Source of the DNA: QQWI01 sp964522015
GTDB lineage: Bacteria; Bacillota; Clostridia; Peptostreptococcales; Acidaminobacteraceae
Direction of reading: 5' to 3'
Assembly (NCBI GenBank): GCA_964522015.1
Contig: CAZFST010000019.1
Location: forward strand, 22,072-86,071
Length of the DNA: 64,000 nucleotides
A program made the position numbers and the translations under genes. The notes beneath the pieces were generated by a model. The model ran no database searches. It saw only the letters and a list, made by a program, of their open reading frames with translations, and had not been told where the DNA came from. Of this stretch, positions 1-10,300 are shown piece after piece. The first letter of the stretch is position 1. Each line of letters opens with the position of its first letter.

Positions 1-1104
1 GGGGCCAATGTATACAAAGTAACCACCCCAAAAAAGGGAACTGCAGCAGTGAAATTGAATCATCAGGATGTGGTTAAGAAAGTATTCTTAACCAATAGCG
101 ATCTGAGCGCTTATGGTTTTATTAAGGATATGATTTATAGTGACAATCAACTGACCCTGATGTCCTTAAGATATAATCGGATGAAACCAGATGAGCCAAG
201 TATTTTGGGGGTTTGGCACCTGGATGGTGAGACCCTGGCTGATAAGTCTGTAGATTACTTTTACCATGTGGCTACCAGTTTGGACCCGGTTTTGGTGTCT
301 GTGACAGGGGATAAAACAACTTATGCCCTTGGCTCAAAACAGCGGATGGACCCCAGTGGCGAGGGATTGAGTCGGTACCCGCAAACCGCTGGCGGAAAGA
401 TTACAAATGTTTCTTTGATTACCCGAGAAGGGGATCAAATGGTTAAAAACACCCGTTTGACCATGACCCGTCAATATACTCTGACCTATAATTATGTGAC
501 GATAGCAAAGACACCGGTTTTGATTTGGGTGGATAAGAATGGGACACAGGGGCATTTACGAATCACGGGTAAGTCACCGGATTGGATAAAGGCAGGGAAG
601 CAAAAGTTAGAAGTGGATTGGTTGACCCTCTTTATTTCTGCAGTGATGGGGATTGGGAACGGCTTTTATCTGGGCGCATTTTCTTTGGTATTTGGGTTCG
701 GTTATTATAATTTTGTGTTTATCGCTCTGGGTATTTTTAGCTTTTTGTATATGCGTTATGGGCCATTTGAGCCCAACAAAAAAGCGACCCAGTTGTTTTA
801 CTTGAATGTTGGTACTTTTTCAGTGATTAAATGGTATGTATTTGGCTTTCAGGCAATCACCTTTAGAGATTATGCTTATATCTATCCTTGGCTGTTTGGA
901 TCGGATTTTGCACTCTCAGCCATGGTGATTGGGTGCTCGGTTTTATCGTTTATCCTGTTTAAACTTTGGCACAGGGAACACATTTATCACACCAAACGAA
1001 ACCTGCATTTTAGAGTCTATTTGGCCTTTGAAATCGTCTTGCTATTGGCTACTTCGTTTTCCTATTTATTGAATGCTATGATGAAAATTAAATTTATGGT
1101 TTAA
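1..1104 (+). CDS. Membrane protein of unknown function, 5' end outside the window
   Basis: The reading frame is open from base 1, so the start probably lies upstream; the GTG at 49 is only the first possible start inside the window. The N-terminal part visible here is hydrophilic and beta-rich in character, with no family I recognise. The last 150 or so residues hold about five hydrophobic segments (for example LTLFISAVMGIGNGFYLGAF and FALSAMVIGCSVLSFILF), so the C-terminus is a polytopic membrane domain. A strong terminator follows immediately, which makes this the last gene of its transcription unit. Function unknown. Confidence 0.75.
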   Translation, partial: GANVYKVTTPKKGTAAVKLNHQDVVKKVFLTNSDLSAYGFIKDMIYSDNQLTLMSLRYNRMKPDEPSILGVWHLDGETLADKSVDYFYHVATSLDPVLVSVTGDKTTYALGSKQRMDPSGEGLSRYPQTAGGKITNVSLITREGDQMVKNTRLTMTRQYTLTYNYVTIAKTPVLIWVDKNGTQGHLRITGKSPDWIKAGKQKLEVDWLTLFISAVMGIGNGFYLGAFSLVFGFGYYNFVFIALGIFSFLYMRYGPFEPNKKATQLFYLNVGTFSVIKWYVFGFQAITFRDYAYIYPWLFGSDFALSAMVIGCSVLSFILFKLWHREHIYHTKRNLHFRVYLAFEIVLLLATSFSYLLNAMMKIKFMV

Positions 1105-1107
1105 GAG

Positions 1108-1131
1108 AACACCCTTTTGGGTGTTTTTTTT
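1108..1131 (+). terminator. Rho-independent terminator
   Basis: Seven-base-pair stem AACACCC / GGGTGTT with a TTTT loop followed by a run of T, three bases after the stop codon of the first gene. Confidence 0.85.
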
Positions 1132-1223
1132 GTTTGAATTCTCAGTAGGGTGGTAAATATGGTGTAGAACCACTCGCGAGATTGATAATGTTGTAACAAA
1201 CACAATGGAGAAAGGGGTATCAA

Positions 1224-3329
1224 ATGATTAAGAGAATGAAAATGCGAAGCAAGCTTATATTGATATTTATCATAACGGCACTGATTCCTATGATAGCGCT
1301 CTCAAGTGTTTCCTACCTGCAATCAAAAGATGCGCTGACAAAACAGACATATAATCAAATCAGCATGTTCAGCCAAGTCACAAATGCAAAATTCAATGAT
1401 TTCTTTCTGCAAAAGACAAATGCAGGCGGAACAGTTGCAGAAGAAGAACTTGTGGCACGCAGTCTCAGTATCTATAAAGAAAAAGGCGCTACCAGTGCAG
1501 AATGGCAAGGGGCTTATAACAATTTAGAGAGTCATATACCGCAGTTCACCGCACGTTTCGGTATAGAAGCAATCTTCATTACGGATCTGCAAGGTAAGTC
1601 TATCTATGCCAGCGGTAACATGAAGACAGCCATGGAAGGTGCAGATCTTTCAGAAAGGGTCTATGTTCAAACGGCCTTGAGCGGCACTCAAAATATCTCT
1701 GAATTCATGTATTCAAAAGTGATTGAAACAAATTTTGTGGCCATCGCGACACCTGTCAAGGCCCAGGGTACCGGTGAAGTCATCGGCACCATCAATGCCC
1801 TCGTTACAGTCGGTGCCATTCAAGAGATGCTCACAAAAGAAATCGGTCTAGTCGGCCAAACGGCAGACGTCTACCTAATCGACGAAAAGGGTCTATTGAA
1901 TACCAATCCCCTCTATGGTGAGTTCAAGGAGGGCGGTGCATTTGTAGAGAGCGTAGCAAGCCATGCGGTTGAAAACTTAGCACCAGAAATCCAGGCAAAG
2001 AACACGGATTTCAATTATCAGGATACTTATGTCAATGCCAGTGGCACTGCAGTCTTAGGTGGTTTAAGTGTCGTTGAAATCGGCGGCACATCCCTTGGCA
2101 TGGTTGTTGAGATCAACAGAAGTGAAGCGTTGGCAGCAGTTCAACAGCTAATGACTGCGACAATCATCCTTGTTGTCTGCGTGGTTCTTTTCAGTTCGGT
2201 TGTACTACTCGTCTTTATTGAAAGAAGCATCAGAAAGCCCATCGATGCAGTGGTCAAAGCCTCTGCACGTATGTCAGAAGGGGACTTGGATATCAGCTTA
2301 GATATCAAGAGCCACGATGAAATCGGCGTTCTGTCACAGTCATTTTTACGCATGACACAAAATATAAACGAAGTGATGTCCAATATCAATTCGGCCTCTG
2401 ATCAGGTGGCGTCGGGCTCAAGGCAAGTGTCTGACACCAGCATGGCATTATCTCAAGGGGCCACAGAGCAAGCCAGCTCCATAGAAGAGTTAACAGCGTC
2501 CATTCAGCAAATTGCCGCCCAAACAAGACTCAATGCAGAGAATGCCAAAGAAGCTAATATTCTCACTGAAGGCACCCGTACAAAAGCAGGTCTTGGCAAT
2601 GGGCATATGAACGATATGTTAAAATCCATGTCGGATATTAACGACTCTTCAACCAGCATTTCTAAAATCATTAAGGTCATCGACGAAATAGCATTCCAAA
2701 CCAATATCCTTGCCTTAAATGCAGCGGTTGAAGCTGCTAGGGCTGGGGATCATGGTAAGGGTTTTGCAGTGGTTGCAGAGGAAGTTCGTAACTTAGCAGC
2801 CCGTTCTGCCAATGCAGCCAAAGAAACCACAGCCCTGATTGAAGGTTCTATCACAAAAGTGGCCGACGGCACAAAAATCGCCAACTTAACCGCCCACGCC
2901 TTATCTGAAATCGTTGAAAGTATTCAGCGGGTCTCCACACTAGTTGGGGATATCGCAGTCGCTTCAGAAGATCAAGCCCTAAGCGTTGACCAGATTAATA
3001 TAGGGATTGCTCAAATCGCTGACGTCGTACAAACAACATCAGCAACCTCAGAAGAAACAGCAGCGGCCAGCGAAGAATTGTCTAGCCAGGCTGAGCTATT
3101 AAAAGGTCAAGTCAGCCGCTTTAATCTCAGACGTAGACCTGTGATGCTGCCGCAAAGTGAATACGGCGGTATCAATCCTGATATCTACCAGATGCTTGAA
3201 CAGCTTCAAAATCAACAGGCTTCAGCTTCACAAATCAACAATCGGAACACTGGGATGCCCAATAATAGTTTTCAAGAACCCCAAACCAGAAAAATAATTT
3301 TGAATGACAAGGACTATGGGAAGTATTAG
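1224..3329 (+). CDS. Methyl-accepting chemotaxis protein with extracellular Cache-type sensor
   Basis: Chemoreceptor of 701 residues. An N-terminal membrane segment (about 12-30) is followed by a roughly 270-residue extracellular sensor region with double-Cache features (FITDLQGKSIYASG; VYLIDEKGLLNTNP). A second membrane segment lies near 310-335, then HAMP (RKPIDAVVKASARMSEGDLD). The long signalling coiled coil carries the near-invariant hairpin tip IAFQTNILALNAAVEAARAG with GKGFAVVAEEVRNLA. It should relay ligand binding to CheA/CheW, neither of which is encoded here. The gene has its own ribosome site (AAAGGGG) and sits 2 bp ahead of cheR, so receptor and adaptation enzymes are probably co-expressed. 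The C-terminal tail is Asn/Gln-rich and has no recognisable CheR-tethering pentapeptide. Confidence 0.95.
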   Translation: MIKRMKMRSKLILIFIITALIPMIALSSVSYLQSKDALTKQTYNQISMFSQVTNAKFNDFFLQKTNAGGTVAEEELVARSLSIYKEKGATSAEWQGAYNNLESHIPQFTARFGIEAIFITDLQGKSIYASGNMKTAMEGADLSERVYVQTALSGTQNISEFMYSKVIETNFVAIATPVKAQGTGEVIGTINALVTVGAIQEMLTKEIGLVGQTADVYLIDEKGLLNTNPLYGEFKEGGAFVESVASHAVENLAPEIQAKNTDFNYQDTYVNASGTAVLGGLSVVEIGGTSLGMVVEINRSEALAAVQQLMTATIILVVCVVLFSSVVLLVFIERSIRKPIDAVVKASARMSEGDLDISLDIKSHDEIGVLSQSFLRMTQNINEVMSNINSASDQVASGSRQVSDTSMALSQGATEQASSIEELTASIQQIAAQTRLNAENAKEANILTEGTRTKAGLGNGHMNDMLKSMSDINDSSTSISKIIKVIDEIAFQTNILALNAAVEAARAGDHGKGFAVVAEEVRNLAARSANAAKETTALIEGSITKVADGTKIANLTAHALSEIVESIQRVSTLVGDIAVASEDQALSVDQINIGIAQIADVVQTTSATSEETAAASEELSSQAELLKGQVSRFNLRRRPVMLPQSEYGGINPDIYQMLEQLQNQQASASQINNRNTGMPNNSFQEPQTRKIILNDKDYGKY

Positions 3330-3331
3330 AG

Positions 3332-4162
3332 ATGATTAATATAACGCCAAAAGAGTTTAAACAGCTCGCAGCACTGATAGAAGACCAATATGGGATTCAT
3401 CTAAAAGAAGAGAAAAGCACTTTGCTCACAGGGAGACTCCATAAAGTGCTGGCTGATTTAGAGATGAAGACCTTTACAGAGTACTATCAATATCTAATCG
3501 CTGATAAGAGTGGAACGGCTTTGGCGACGCTGGTGAATAAAGTGAGCACCAATCACACGTATTTTATGAGGGAAGCAGAACACTTTGATTATTTCTATCA
3601 CGTTGTTCTGCCCTACCTCAAAACCCATGTGAGGGATAAAGACATCCGTATTTGGTGTGCTGCCAGTTCATCCGGGGAAGAACCCTATACATTGGCCATG
3701 CTGACAAGGGACTTTTTTGAGGATGATTTAGGAGGCCGAGATATTAAAATTTTGGCCACTGATATCTCGGACCAAGCCCTCACACTGGCTAAAAGAGGGA
3801 TTTATACAAAAGAACAAATTGAACCCATGCCTAAAAAGTGGCAAGATAAGTACTTTAAAAAAACAGCCACTAACGAGTACGCTGTGATTGATATCATTAA
3901 GAATGAAGTGCTCTTTAGAAAGTTCAACTTGATGGAAGATGTTTTTCCCTGGCGAAAAAAACTACATGTGATTTTTTGTCGCAATGTGATGATCTATTTT
4001 GACACACCAACAAAGGATAAGGTCATTATGAAGATGTTCAATAGTCTTGATGATGGGGGCTATTTCTTTATCGGACATTCTGAGTCAGTGAATAGGGCGG
4101 TTGTCCCCTTTACTTACTTAAAACCAGCCATTTATCGTAAAATGAATCATCAAAGTCGATAA
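3332..4162 (+). CDS. cheR: Chemotaxis protein methyltransferase CheR
   Basis: SAM-dependent O-methyltransferase that methylates receptor glutamates. The 276 residues match the usual CheR size: a helical N-terminal domain (1-75) and a Rossmann-type catalytic domain with the family signatures IRIWCAASSSGEEPYTLAM and ILATDISDQALTLAKRG, then VIFCRNVMIYFD and FFIGHSES. It starts 2 bp after the mcp stop codon, pointing to translational coupling. Its opposing enzyme CheB follows. Confidence 0.96.
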   Translation: MINITPKEFKQLAALIEDQYGIHLKEEKSTLLTGRLHKVLADLEMKTFTEYYQYLIADKSGTALATLVNKVSTNHTYFMREAEHFDYFYHVVLPYLKTHVRDKDIRIWCAASSSGEEPYTLAMLTRDFFEDDLGGRDIKILATDISDQALTLAKRGIYTKEQIEPMPKKWQDKYFKKTATNEYAVIDIIKNEVLFRKFNLMEDVFPWRKKLHVIFCRNVMIYFDTPTKDKVIMKMFNSLDDGGYFFIGHSESVNRAVVPFTYLKPAIYRKMNHQSR

Positions 4163-4190
4163 GCAAATAAGGATTGAAAGGGGGGTGAAG

Positions 4191-5330
4191 ATGCAAAGAC
4201 GGATAAAAGTGTTGATTTTAGATGATAGCTTGTTGTTTCGAGAGGTTCTTGCAAAAGGCCTTAGCATCGACCCATCAATTCTTGTAGTTGCAAAAGCCGA
4301 AGACCCATTTGATGCCATTGATAAAATCGAAAGATTTCAGCCCGATGTGATTACTTGCGATGTGAATATGCCTAAGATGGATGGCATAGAGTTTATTCGA
4401 CAACTGTTGCCGCAACATCCTGTACCAATTATTGTGGTCAGCTCAACGGCAAATTCGGTTTTTGATGCCATGAACGCAGGGGCAATTGATTTTATTAGTA
4501 AGCCCAATATGCAATCACCCCATGCCTTTGAGGTGTTTATTAGAGATATGATTTCAAAGGTAAAAGAAGTTTCAAAAGCGAAGGTCATTAATATTGGTAG
4601 TGACACCGCAAAGCCTGGGAATCGCGTGGGCAGTGGGCAAAATGTTGGCGGGCAAAGTGGCTACAATCAAAGTGGCTACAATCAAAGTGGCTATAATCAA
4701 AGTGGCTATAATCAAAGTGGCAATAATCCAAGTAGTAATCAAGCTATGCCAAGTTCTTCTGGCATTAAGTTAATTGCTATTGGGGCATCCACTGGTGGCA
4801 CAGAAGCTATTTTCAAGGTGCTATCAAAGCTACCCACCAATCTGCCAGGGATTGTGATTGTCCAACATATCCCCCCAATGTTTTCAAAGATGTTTGCCGA
4901 TCGGTTGAATAACCAAACGGGTTTTGAAGTGGTTGAAGCGAAAAATAACGATACTATTTCTCCTGGAAAAGTGATTATTGCTCCAGGAGACCAGCATATG
5001 CGGGTGAGAAAAGTAGGGGATCTTCTTAAAGTGGAGGTCTTTAGCGGTGAACGGGTAAATGGACACTGTCCTTCAGTGGATGTGATGATGTTGTCCGTGG
5101 CAGAAGCGGTTCAGGATAAAGCAGTCGGCGTGATTTTAACCGGCATGGGATACGATGGGGCAAAAGGACTGCTGGCCATGAAAAGAAAGGGTGCAAAAAC
5201 CCTCTCCCAAGATGAAGCTAGTAGTGTGGTCTATGGCATGCCAAAAGTAGCGTACGAGATAGGCGGTGCAAATAGGCAGGTGAGCCTTGATGGCATGTCT
5301 GCTGCCATTGTACAATTGGTGAAGTCGTGA
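4191..5330 (+). CDS. cheB: Chemotaxis response regulator / protein-glutamate methylesterase CheB
   Basis: Receiver domain (1-120; acidic pair D11/D12, phospho-acceptor D57 in CDVNMPKMDG) joined to a CheB methylesterase domain containing AIGASTGGTEA (catalytic Ser), VIVQHIPPMF (His) and LTGMGYDGAKG (Asp). It removes methyl groups from, or deamidates, receptor glutamates. The start at 4191 is preferred over the in-frame GTG at 4185 because the AGGGGGG ribosome site then has a 5-6 base spacing. The interdomain linker is unusual: about five near-identical YNQSG units encoded by a 15-bp tandem repeat (about 4654-4725). The stop overlaps the cheD start (GTGA). Confidence 0.95.
   Translation: MQRRIKVLILDDSLLFREVLAKGLSIDPSILVVAKAEDPFDAIDKIERFQPDVITCDVNMPKMDGIEFIRQLLPQHPVPIIVVSSTANSVFDAMNAGAIDFISKPNMQSPHAFEVFIRDMISKVKEVSKAKVINIGSDTAKPGNRVGSGQNVGGQSGYNQSGYNQSGYNQSGYNQSGNNPSSNQAMPSSSGIKLIAIGASTGGTEAIFKVLSKLPTNLPGIVIVQHIPPMFSKMFADRLNNQTGFEVVEAKNNDTISPGKVIIAPGDQHMRVRKVGDLLKVEVFSGERVNGHCPSVDVMMLSVAEAVQDKAVGVILTGMGYDGAKGLLAMKRKGAKTLSQDEASSVVYGMPKVAYEIGGANRQVSLDGMSAAIVQLVKS
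4654..4725 (+). repeat. 15-bp tandem repeat inside cheB linker
   Basis: About five copies of a unit reading roughly GGCTACAATCAAAGT, with C/T variation at one position, encode the YNQSG linker repeats. The unit is a multiple of three, so copy-number change alters linker length without a frameshift. Confidence 0.85.
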
Positions 5331-5800
5331 AACATATCCTTGGCATAGGGGAATATGCGATTGTTAAGAACCTTGAAGACGAAATCATAACCTATGCCCT
5401 GGGATCTTGTGTTGCTGTTTTGATTTATTGTCCTGTCAGTCAAGTGGCTGCAATGGCTCACGTTGCGTTGCCTGAACCCTTAGCCCATATGGGTGTCCAA
5501 AAGCATAAACCCGCTTACTTTGCAACTGAGATTGTACCCTTGATGCTTAATTTACTGGGGTCACAGTACCAATGTCATCCCCGTCAATTGTTGATTCACT
5601 TGATTGGTGGTGCCGTGTCAAGGTCTGAAAAAGACCCCTTTCAAGTGGGTAGTAGAAATGTTAGGGCAGTCTCGAATATCCTAAGATATCATCAGTTGCC
5701 ATTTACAGCAAATAATGTGGGTGGACACTTGAGCAGAACCGTTTCATTTAGTTTAAGTACAGGTGCTTTGGAGATTAAAACACAAGAGATGATGATTTAA
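5327..5800 (+). CDS. cheD: Chemoreceptor glutamine deamidase CheD
   Basis: CheD converts receptor glutamines to glutamates and, in Bacillus-type systems, binds CheC. The 157 residues have the expected catalytic triad: C28 in YALGSCVAV, H45 in MAHVALP and T22, each one residue off the positions described for Thermotoga CheD. Other family signatures are HLIGGA and NVGGHLSRTVSF. The GTG start overlaps the cheB stop by three bases, typical of translational coupling. No cheC is visible. A terminator closes the operon. Confidence 0.95.
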   Translation: MKHILGIGEYAIVKNLEDEIITYALGSCVAVLIYCPVSQVAAMAHVALPEPLAHMGVQKHKPAYFATEIVPLMLNLLGSQYQCHPRQLLIHLIGGAVSRSEKDPFQVGSRNVRAVSNILRYHQLPFTANNVGGHLSRTVSFSLSTGALEIKTQEMMI

Positions 5801-5847
5801 GTAAGACGTTCATACAAAATGATGAGTCAAAATGATGAGTCAATAGA

Positions 5848-5884
5848 AAGACCCCACGAGAGACAATCGAGTGGGGTCTTTTTT
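5848..5884 (+). terminator. Rho-independent terminator of the mcp-cheRBD unit
   Basis: Ten-base-pair stem AAGACCCCAC / GTGGGGTCTT with a 13-base loop, followed by T residues. Confidence 0.9.
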
Positions 5885-5904
5885 GCTAGCTGTACGATGT
5901 AATC

Positions 5905-5934
5905 TTGTTTTGGCGACTTTTATAGTGGTATAAT
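5905..5934 (+). promoter_or_regulatory. Candidate sigma-A promoter
   Basis: TTGTTT (5905-5910), 18-base spacer, perfect TATAAT (5929-5934), 37 bases before the next start codon and just past a terminator. Confidence 0.6.
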
Positions 5935-5970
5935 TAAATAAAGTTCTATATTAAAGAGGGAGGAAAAATT

Positions 5971-6603
5971 TTGAAAACAAAAAAAGGAGCAGTGGCCTCT
6001 GCAGTTGACGTAGTTGGGGCTCAGGAATCAGCGGTGGCAGTTCAGGCTGATCTAAAACCAAAATCAGGTCATTTTTTTACGATTTTTTCAATGATGATGA
6101 ACCCAACTAAAGCACTTAAGGATGCAGTGCTAAGCACCAAATGGTATCTCGGTATTTTTGTCAGTACGGCCGCCTTTTGTTTGTTCTTTTTACAGACAGG
6201 TTTAGATCTTTGGAAGACGGGACAAAAGGGGTTGGATTTTGTGTTTTTTTCTGCTGGTGTGGGGGCCTTATATGGGTTGATTGTCATACCGGCAGTGGCT
6301 GTGGTGGCATGGGTTCTCTTAAAGGCCTTCAAGTCGGACAAGGGCTTTAAGTGGACAATTGCGTCCTTTTGTCTAAGTTACAGTGGTGCACTGATCTATG
6401 GGTCTTTGGGTCTGATCTTTTCACTGTTTTTCCAGTGGCGCACGGCGGTAGCATTTGGTGTGACCGGCGTGCTTTGGGCCATCGGGCCAATGATCATTAC
6501 AGTACGGGCCATGACAGGAGGCAAAATTGCCGTCAGCGTACCAGTGGCCACCATTTTCTCAGCACTGGTCCTATTATCGTGGGCATATTTTGGTAATCTA
6601 TAA
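5971..6603 (+). CDS. Yip1-like integral membrane protein
   Basis: 210 residues: a hydrophilic N-terminus of about 40 residues, then about five membrane helices. The pattern FTIFSMMMNPTKALKDAVLSTKW followed by helices with conserved glycines resembles the Yip1/YIF1 membrane fold found in many clostridial proteins of unknown role, but the match is by eye only. The TTG start is chosen because a strong GAGGGAGG ribosome site lies 8 bases upstream. It is the first gene of a unit with two further envelope genes. Confidence 0.65.
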   Translation: MKTKKGAVASAVDVVGAQESAVAVQADLKPKSGHFFTIFSMMMNPTKALKDAVLSTKWYLGIFVSTAAFCLFFLQTGLDLWKTGQKGLDFVFFSAGVGALYGLIVIPAVAVVAWVLLKAFKSDKGFKWTIASFCLSYSGALIYGSLGLIFSLFFQWRTAVAFGVTGVLWAIGPMIITVRAMTGGKIAVSVPVATIFSALVLLSWAYFGNL

Positions 6604-6666
6604 CTGCACTGCTAAAGGTGCAGTCTGTAACTGCACTGCTTGGTGCAGTCGGCAACTGCACTGCTT
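6604..6666. repeat. Short repeats forming CTGCAC/GTGCAG hairpins
   Basis: Three copies of AACTGCACTGCT lie between two genes of one unit; two are followed by GTGCAG and can fold as CTGCAC / GTGCAG stems. There is no T-run, so they are more likely mRNA-processing or stability hairpins than terminators. Confidence 0.6.
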
Positions 6667-6704
6667 AAAGTATTATCATATTATTTTAAACAAAGGAGGC
6701 TGTT

Positions 6705-7358
6705 GTGAAAAAGTCTAAAGATAAAGCAACTGATTCAATGACTGATAAAGCAGCTAATCAGGCAAGTGATCAAGTAAAAGATGAAGAAATACAGGCCGTT
6801 GAGACCATTATGGCCACTGAAAGAATTGCCGGGGCTGGTGTTTGGCGCTTAATAGCCATGATTGCCCTGGGGGCCACGGTTTATAACTCTGCAGCTACTA
6901 GGTTCAACCCGTATTACATAGGTTTTGGCATCCTGTTATGCCTCTTATTCGGATGGATTTATAAACATTTCTTGAGAACATTTTTAACCCTTTTTAACCC
7001 AGCTATCAAAAAAGGGGTCGGCAAGAAATCCCTCCACCACGCTGTGGACAACAGCATGCTGTTTTTGATTCCCTTTGCTGTCATGTCCCTTTTGGCAACT
7101 TATTATTTGAAGTGGACCCTAACCACGGCCTTTCTTTCAACGGGGATTATGTCTGTAGGGACAGCGGCAGCCATGGAAGTTGGTAAAATGCGAGATAAAC
7201 CAGCCATCAGAAACGTCATCATCGCCTCTGGGGTTTCCTTCTTATTTAGTTTTACCCTCACCATGACCGTTCAATTACTCAGCAAAGCCCCTGGATTTGT
7301 AGAAGGTGCTGTGCAATTTCTACTGGGCCTCTATGGGAAAGGCGGTGGCTTGTCATGA
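6705..7358 (+). CDS. Integral membrane protein of unknown function
   Basis: 217 residues: a charged N-terminus (1-45, Lys/Asp/Ala/Gln rich) and about four to five membrane helices (such as VWRLIAMIALGATVY and YYIGFGILLCLLFGWIY). I recognise no family; its helices and size suggest a Yip1-like paralogue of the preceding gene. GTG start with a GGAGG site 7 bases upstream. The stop overlaps the ATG of the large downstream gene (ATGA), so the two products are likely made together. Confidence 0.65.
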   Translation: MKKSKDKATDSMTDKAANQASDQVKDEEIQAVETIMATERIAGAGVWRLIAMIALGATVYNSAATRFNPYYIGFGILLCLLFGWIYKHFLRTFLTLFNPAIKKGVGKKSLHHAVDNSMLFLIPFAVMSLLATYYLKWTLTTAFLSTGIMSVGTAAAMEVGKMRDKPAIRNVIIASGVSFLFSFTLTMTVQLLSKAPGFVEGAVQFLLGLYGKGGGLS

Positions 7359-10300
7359 GATTTGAAAAACACTTAAAGAAAACTGACCAAAGTCAAAAGG
7401 GATCCAGACATAAGAAAACTAGCCAAAGGCCATTTGCGTTACGGTTTGGGGCACTGTTACTATGTTTACTGTGCGTTCTTTCTCTGGCATTTCCCATGTT
7501 CGCCGATGGTTCGGCTAGCGGCGCAGAGTTACAAGAGAATACCACACTGATTTCCACAAAAGAACCTGTGAAACCCTTTGAAAAAGTCATCGCCAGCAAT
7601 GGGCCATGGTATACTGAGCGTTTGAGTCTTGACGACAATAACCAACTTTTGATTGGTTATGAGGGGACTTATGCCATCGATCCAAGTATTTTTGCCAGGG
7701 CTACCCAAATGGAATTTGAACTTCGGGAAGATATGATGGTCACTGGGGTGGTGGTGCCCTATAAAACGCCAGCGGCGGGAACACTGACTTTTACACTGCA
7801 AAGTAAGGCGGGGGCTACTTTTGGTCCGTTTCCCATGACAGCCCAGTCTGCGACGTTGGTTTCAATTGATCAAGGGGCCGCGGGTAAGGATGGCGTGGGG
7901 GAGAGTTTAGGAGAAACCGTTTACAGCTTTGAAACCACAAAGCCTGCAAAACTTGAAAAAGGGGACTATACCCTGACACTTTCTGATCCAAGTGGCCAAG
8001 TGCGAACCAGACAAACCGGTACAAAGGGTGCATTTATTATAAAGGGTATCCATGCACCGTCTTTTGAGAAATATAAAGTGGAATTAGATGCACAAAAGGA
8101 TGCCAGTAAGGGCGAAAAATCAACGGTTGGCGACAAATTTGAAGCTGAACCGGATGGTCAAGAAAAGCCACCGATTATGAAGCAAGCCCTGTTTGTGCTA
8201 GAAAAAGATTCTGTGATAGAAGAGATTGTGATTAATACAAAGAATAAAGGGGCTGGTCGGGCACCTGGTCAAGTGGCGATTTTTGACAGCAAAGGGGAAC
8301 TCCTTTATGTGGAACAAGCCCAGGGCTTGCCACTGAACGATGTGGCCAATGGCATGTGGGCAATTGTGCCTGAGATTGTATTGCCTGCCGGGACCTACGA
8401 AGTTGGGATCAATGATCCTTTAATGTTTGAATACGAAGCAAACGGAAATCCGATGTTTTATATTAACGTGACGGATATCAAGCCACAGCGCACCAACTTT
8501 ACAGGGACCTATAAAATCAATATGGATGCCTACAAGCGTTCCACCAGAATGGGTCCGGTGACTGATAACGATAGCGATTTTTCTGTGAAGGACTTTGAGC
8601 TGTCCATTCTTGATAAAGGCAACACTTTAGAGATGATTGGCATTTACGAAGGCATGCCTTTTTCACAAGAGGTGAATTTATCTGAGGCCTCTGGGAACCA
8701 GGTGAAGGGGGTTTTCACTTTTGAAGCGGACCTGACAAATTTGCCCACTAAGCAAAAGATTACAGCAGGGGGCGTGGTGTTGATCTTGGCCCTTGACGAA
8801 GACAATATTTTATTTGGTATCCAGGGAAATGGTACCTACGAAAGGGCCGCCACAAAGGATAAAGGGGCTGATTACAATACCTATGAGTATTTTGTCAAAG
8901 GCAAACGGGTGACACCAGAACTGCCTGGGTTTGTGATCAAAGCCCTAGGCGCTGCAGCGGTTGTGGGTGCTGGCAATATTCCTGGACCTGCAGATCCAAT
9001 TCAAGCAGCAACTGGGTTACTCTTCCCTCCACTGGTGGGTGTTGTGGCCCATGTGGTAACCGATATGATCAAGAAAGCCGCCGAAAAGGCCCTTGCAGAG
9101 AAAATCAAAAAAGAGGCCGCAAAAGGCCCTAAAAAGTACACCAGAGAGTGGTACAAGGCCCAAAATCCTAATGCCAGTGATGAAACCATTGCCATGATGA
9201 TGCTAGGTGCAGCCATGGAGAACAGCGATGAACCAGATGCAGACCCAGAGTCCATGAGCAGTGGGGATTCAGGAGACTCCTCAGATGGGGATTCTGGTGA
9301 TTCGTCTGATGGTGATTCCGGTGAAGGTGACTCCGAAGATGGGGCATCTGAAGACGGGGACTCAGAGGATGGCTCAGAAGGTGATTCAGAGGACGATTCA
9401 GAGGGTGACTCAGATAGTGACTCAGAAGATGGAGACATTGAGGGTGAAGATTCACAGGGGACTGAAGAAGCCCCCGAAGAAACATCCCGTCCATTAACCG
9501 AAGAAGACTTTAAATCATTAGAAGAAAAAGCAGCAGATGCTGCAAAAGCAGAAAAGGCTGCAAGCGGAGAAGGTGGCGCTGAAGGTCAATCCGGTGATGG
9601 CAGCGAGGGTAGTGCTGGTGGTGAAGGAAGTGCTGGTGGAGACGGTTCAGTTAATGGGACTGGGGGATCAGAAGGTTCTGAGCAAACAGAGGCGATACCC
9701 CAAAGTATGACAGTGACCACTGGTATTGATGGCAAAACCTCAACCTATGAATACAATTCCAGTACGGGGAAATGGGTCAATCCAGAAACCGGCGGTGAAT
9801 TTAACAAGTCTCAGTACGACGAACTGCAAAAGAATCTTTCTGGGAATCAGGCAGCCCAAGACACTGAGCGAGATAAGGTTGCTAGAGGGGATACGGAGCA
9901 AGACCGTCAATTAGCCAAAATGTTAGCTGATCAAAAGGAAAATGCTAAACTTGAAAAAATCAAAACCAAGTATGGGGTAGAAACCAAAGAAGAAGCCCAA
10001 GCTATAATTGCTAAACAAATGGCAACAGAGCAACAACGGTCTGAGAAGTGGCAGAGAATTGGTAATGTTGCCGCTGTTGGTGAACAAGTGGCCACAGGTG
10101 TTGTGATGGGCGCTGATGCTGCGGTGGATTTCTTGGCCAGTCAAACAGGACCAGCAGGGAAAGTCATCAACGCAGGTTACAAAATCACTAAGTCTATTGC
10201 CAGTGAAGTGGCAGACAAGGGTTACGCTAATTCCAGCATCAAAGGAGCTGCCATCAAAGGGATAGCAGACGCCGCAACTGACTTTACAGAAAGTAAAGTA

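Noticed and set aside
9001..9438. Long Ser/Pro/Glu frame antisense to the acidic repeat of the large exported protein
   Set aside because: A mirror of the repetitive SD-coding DNA, with no start signals; the plus-strand gene is continuous through it.
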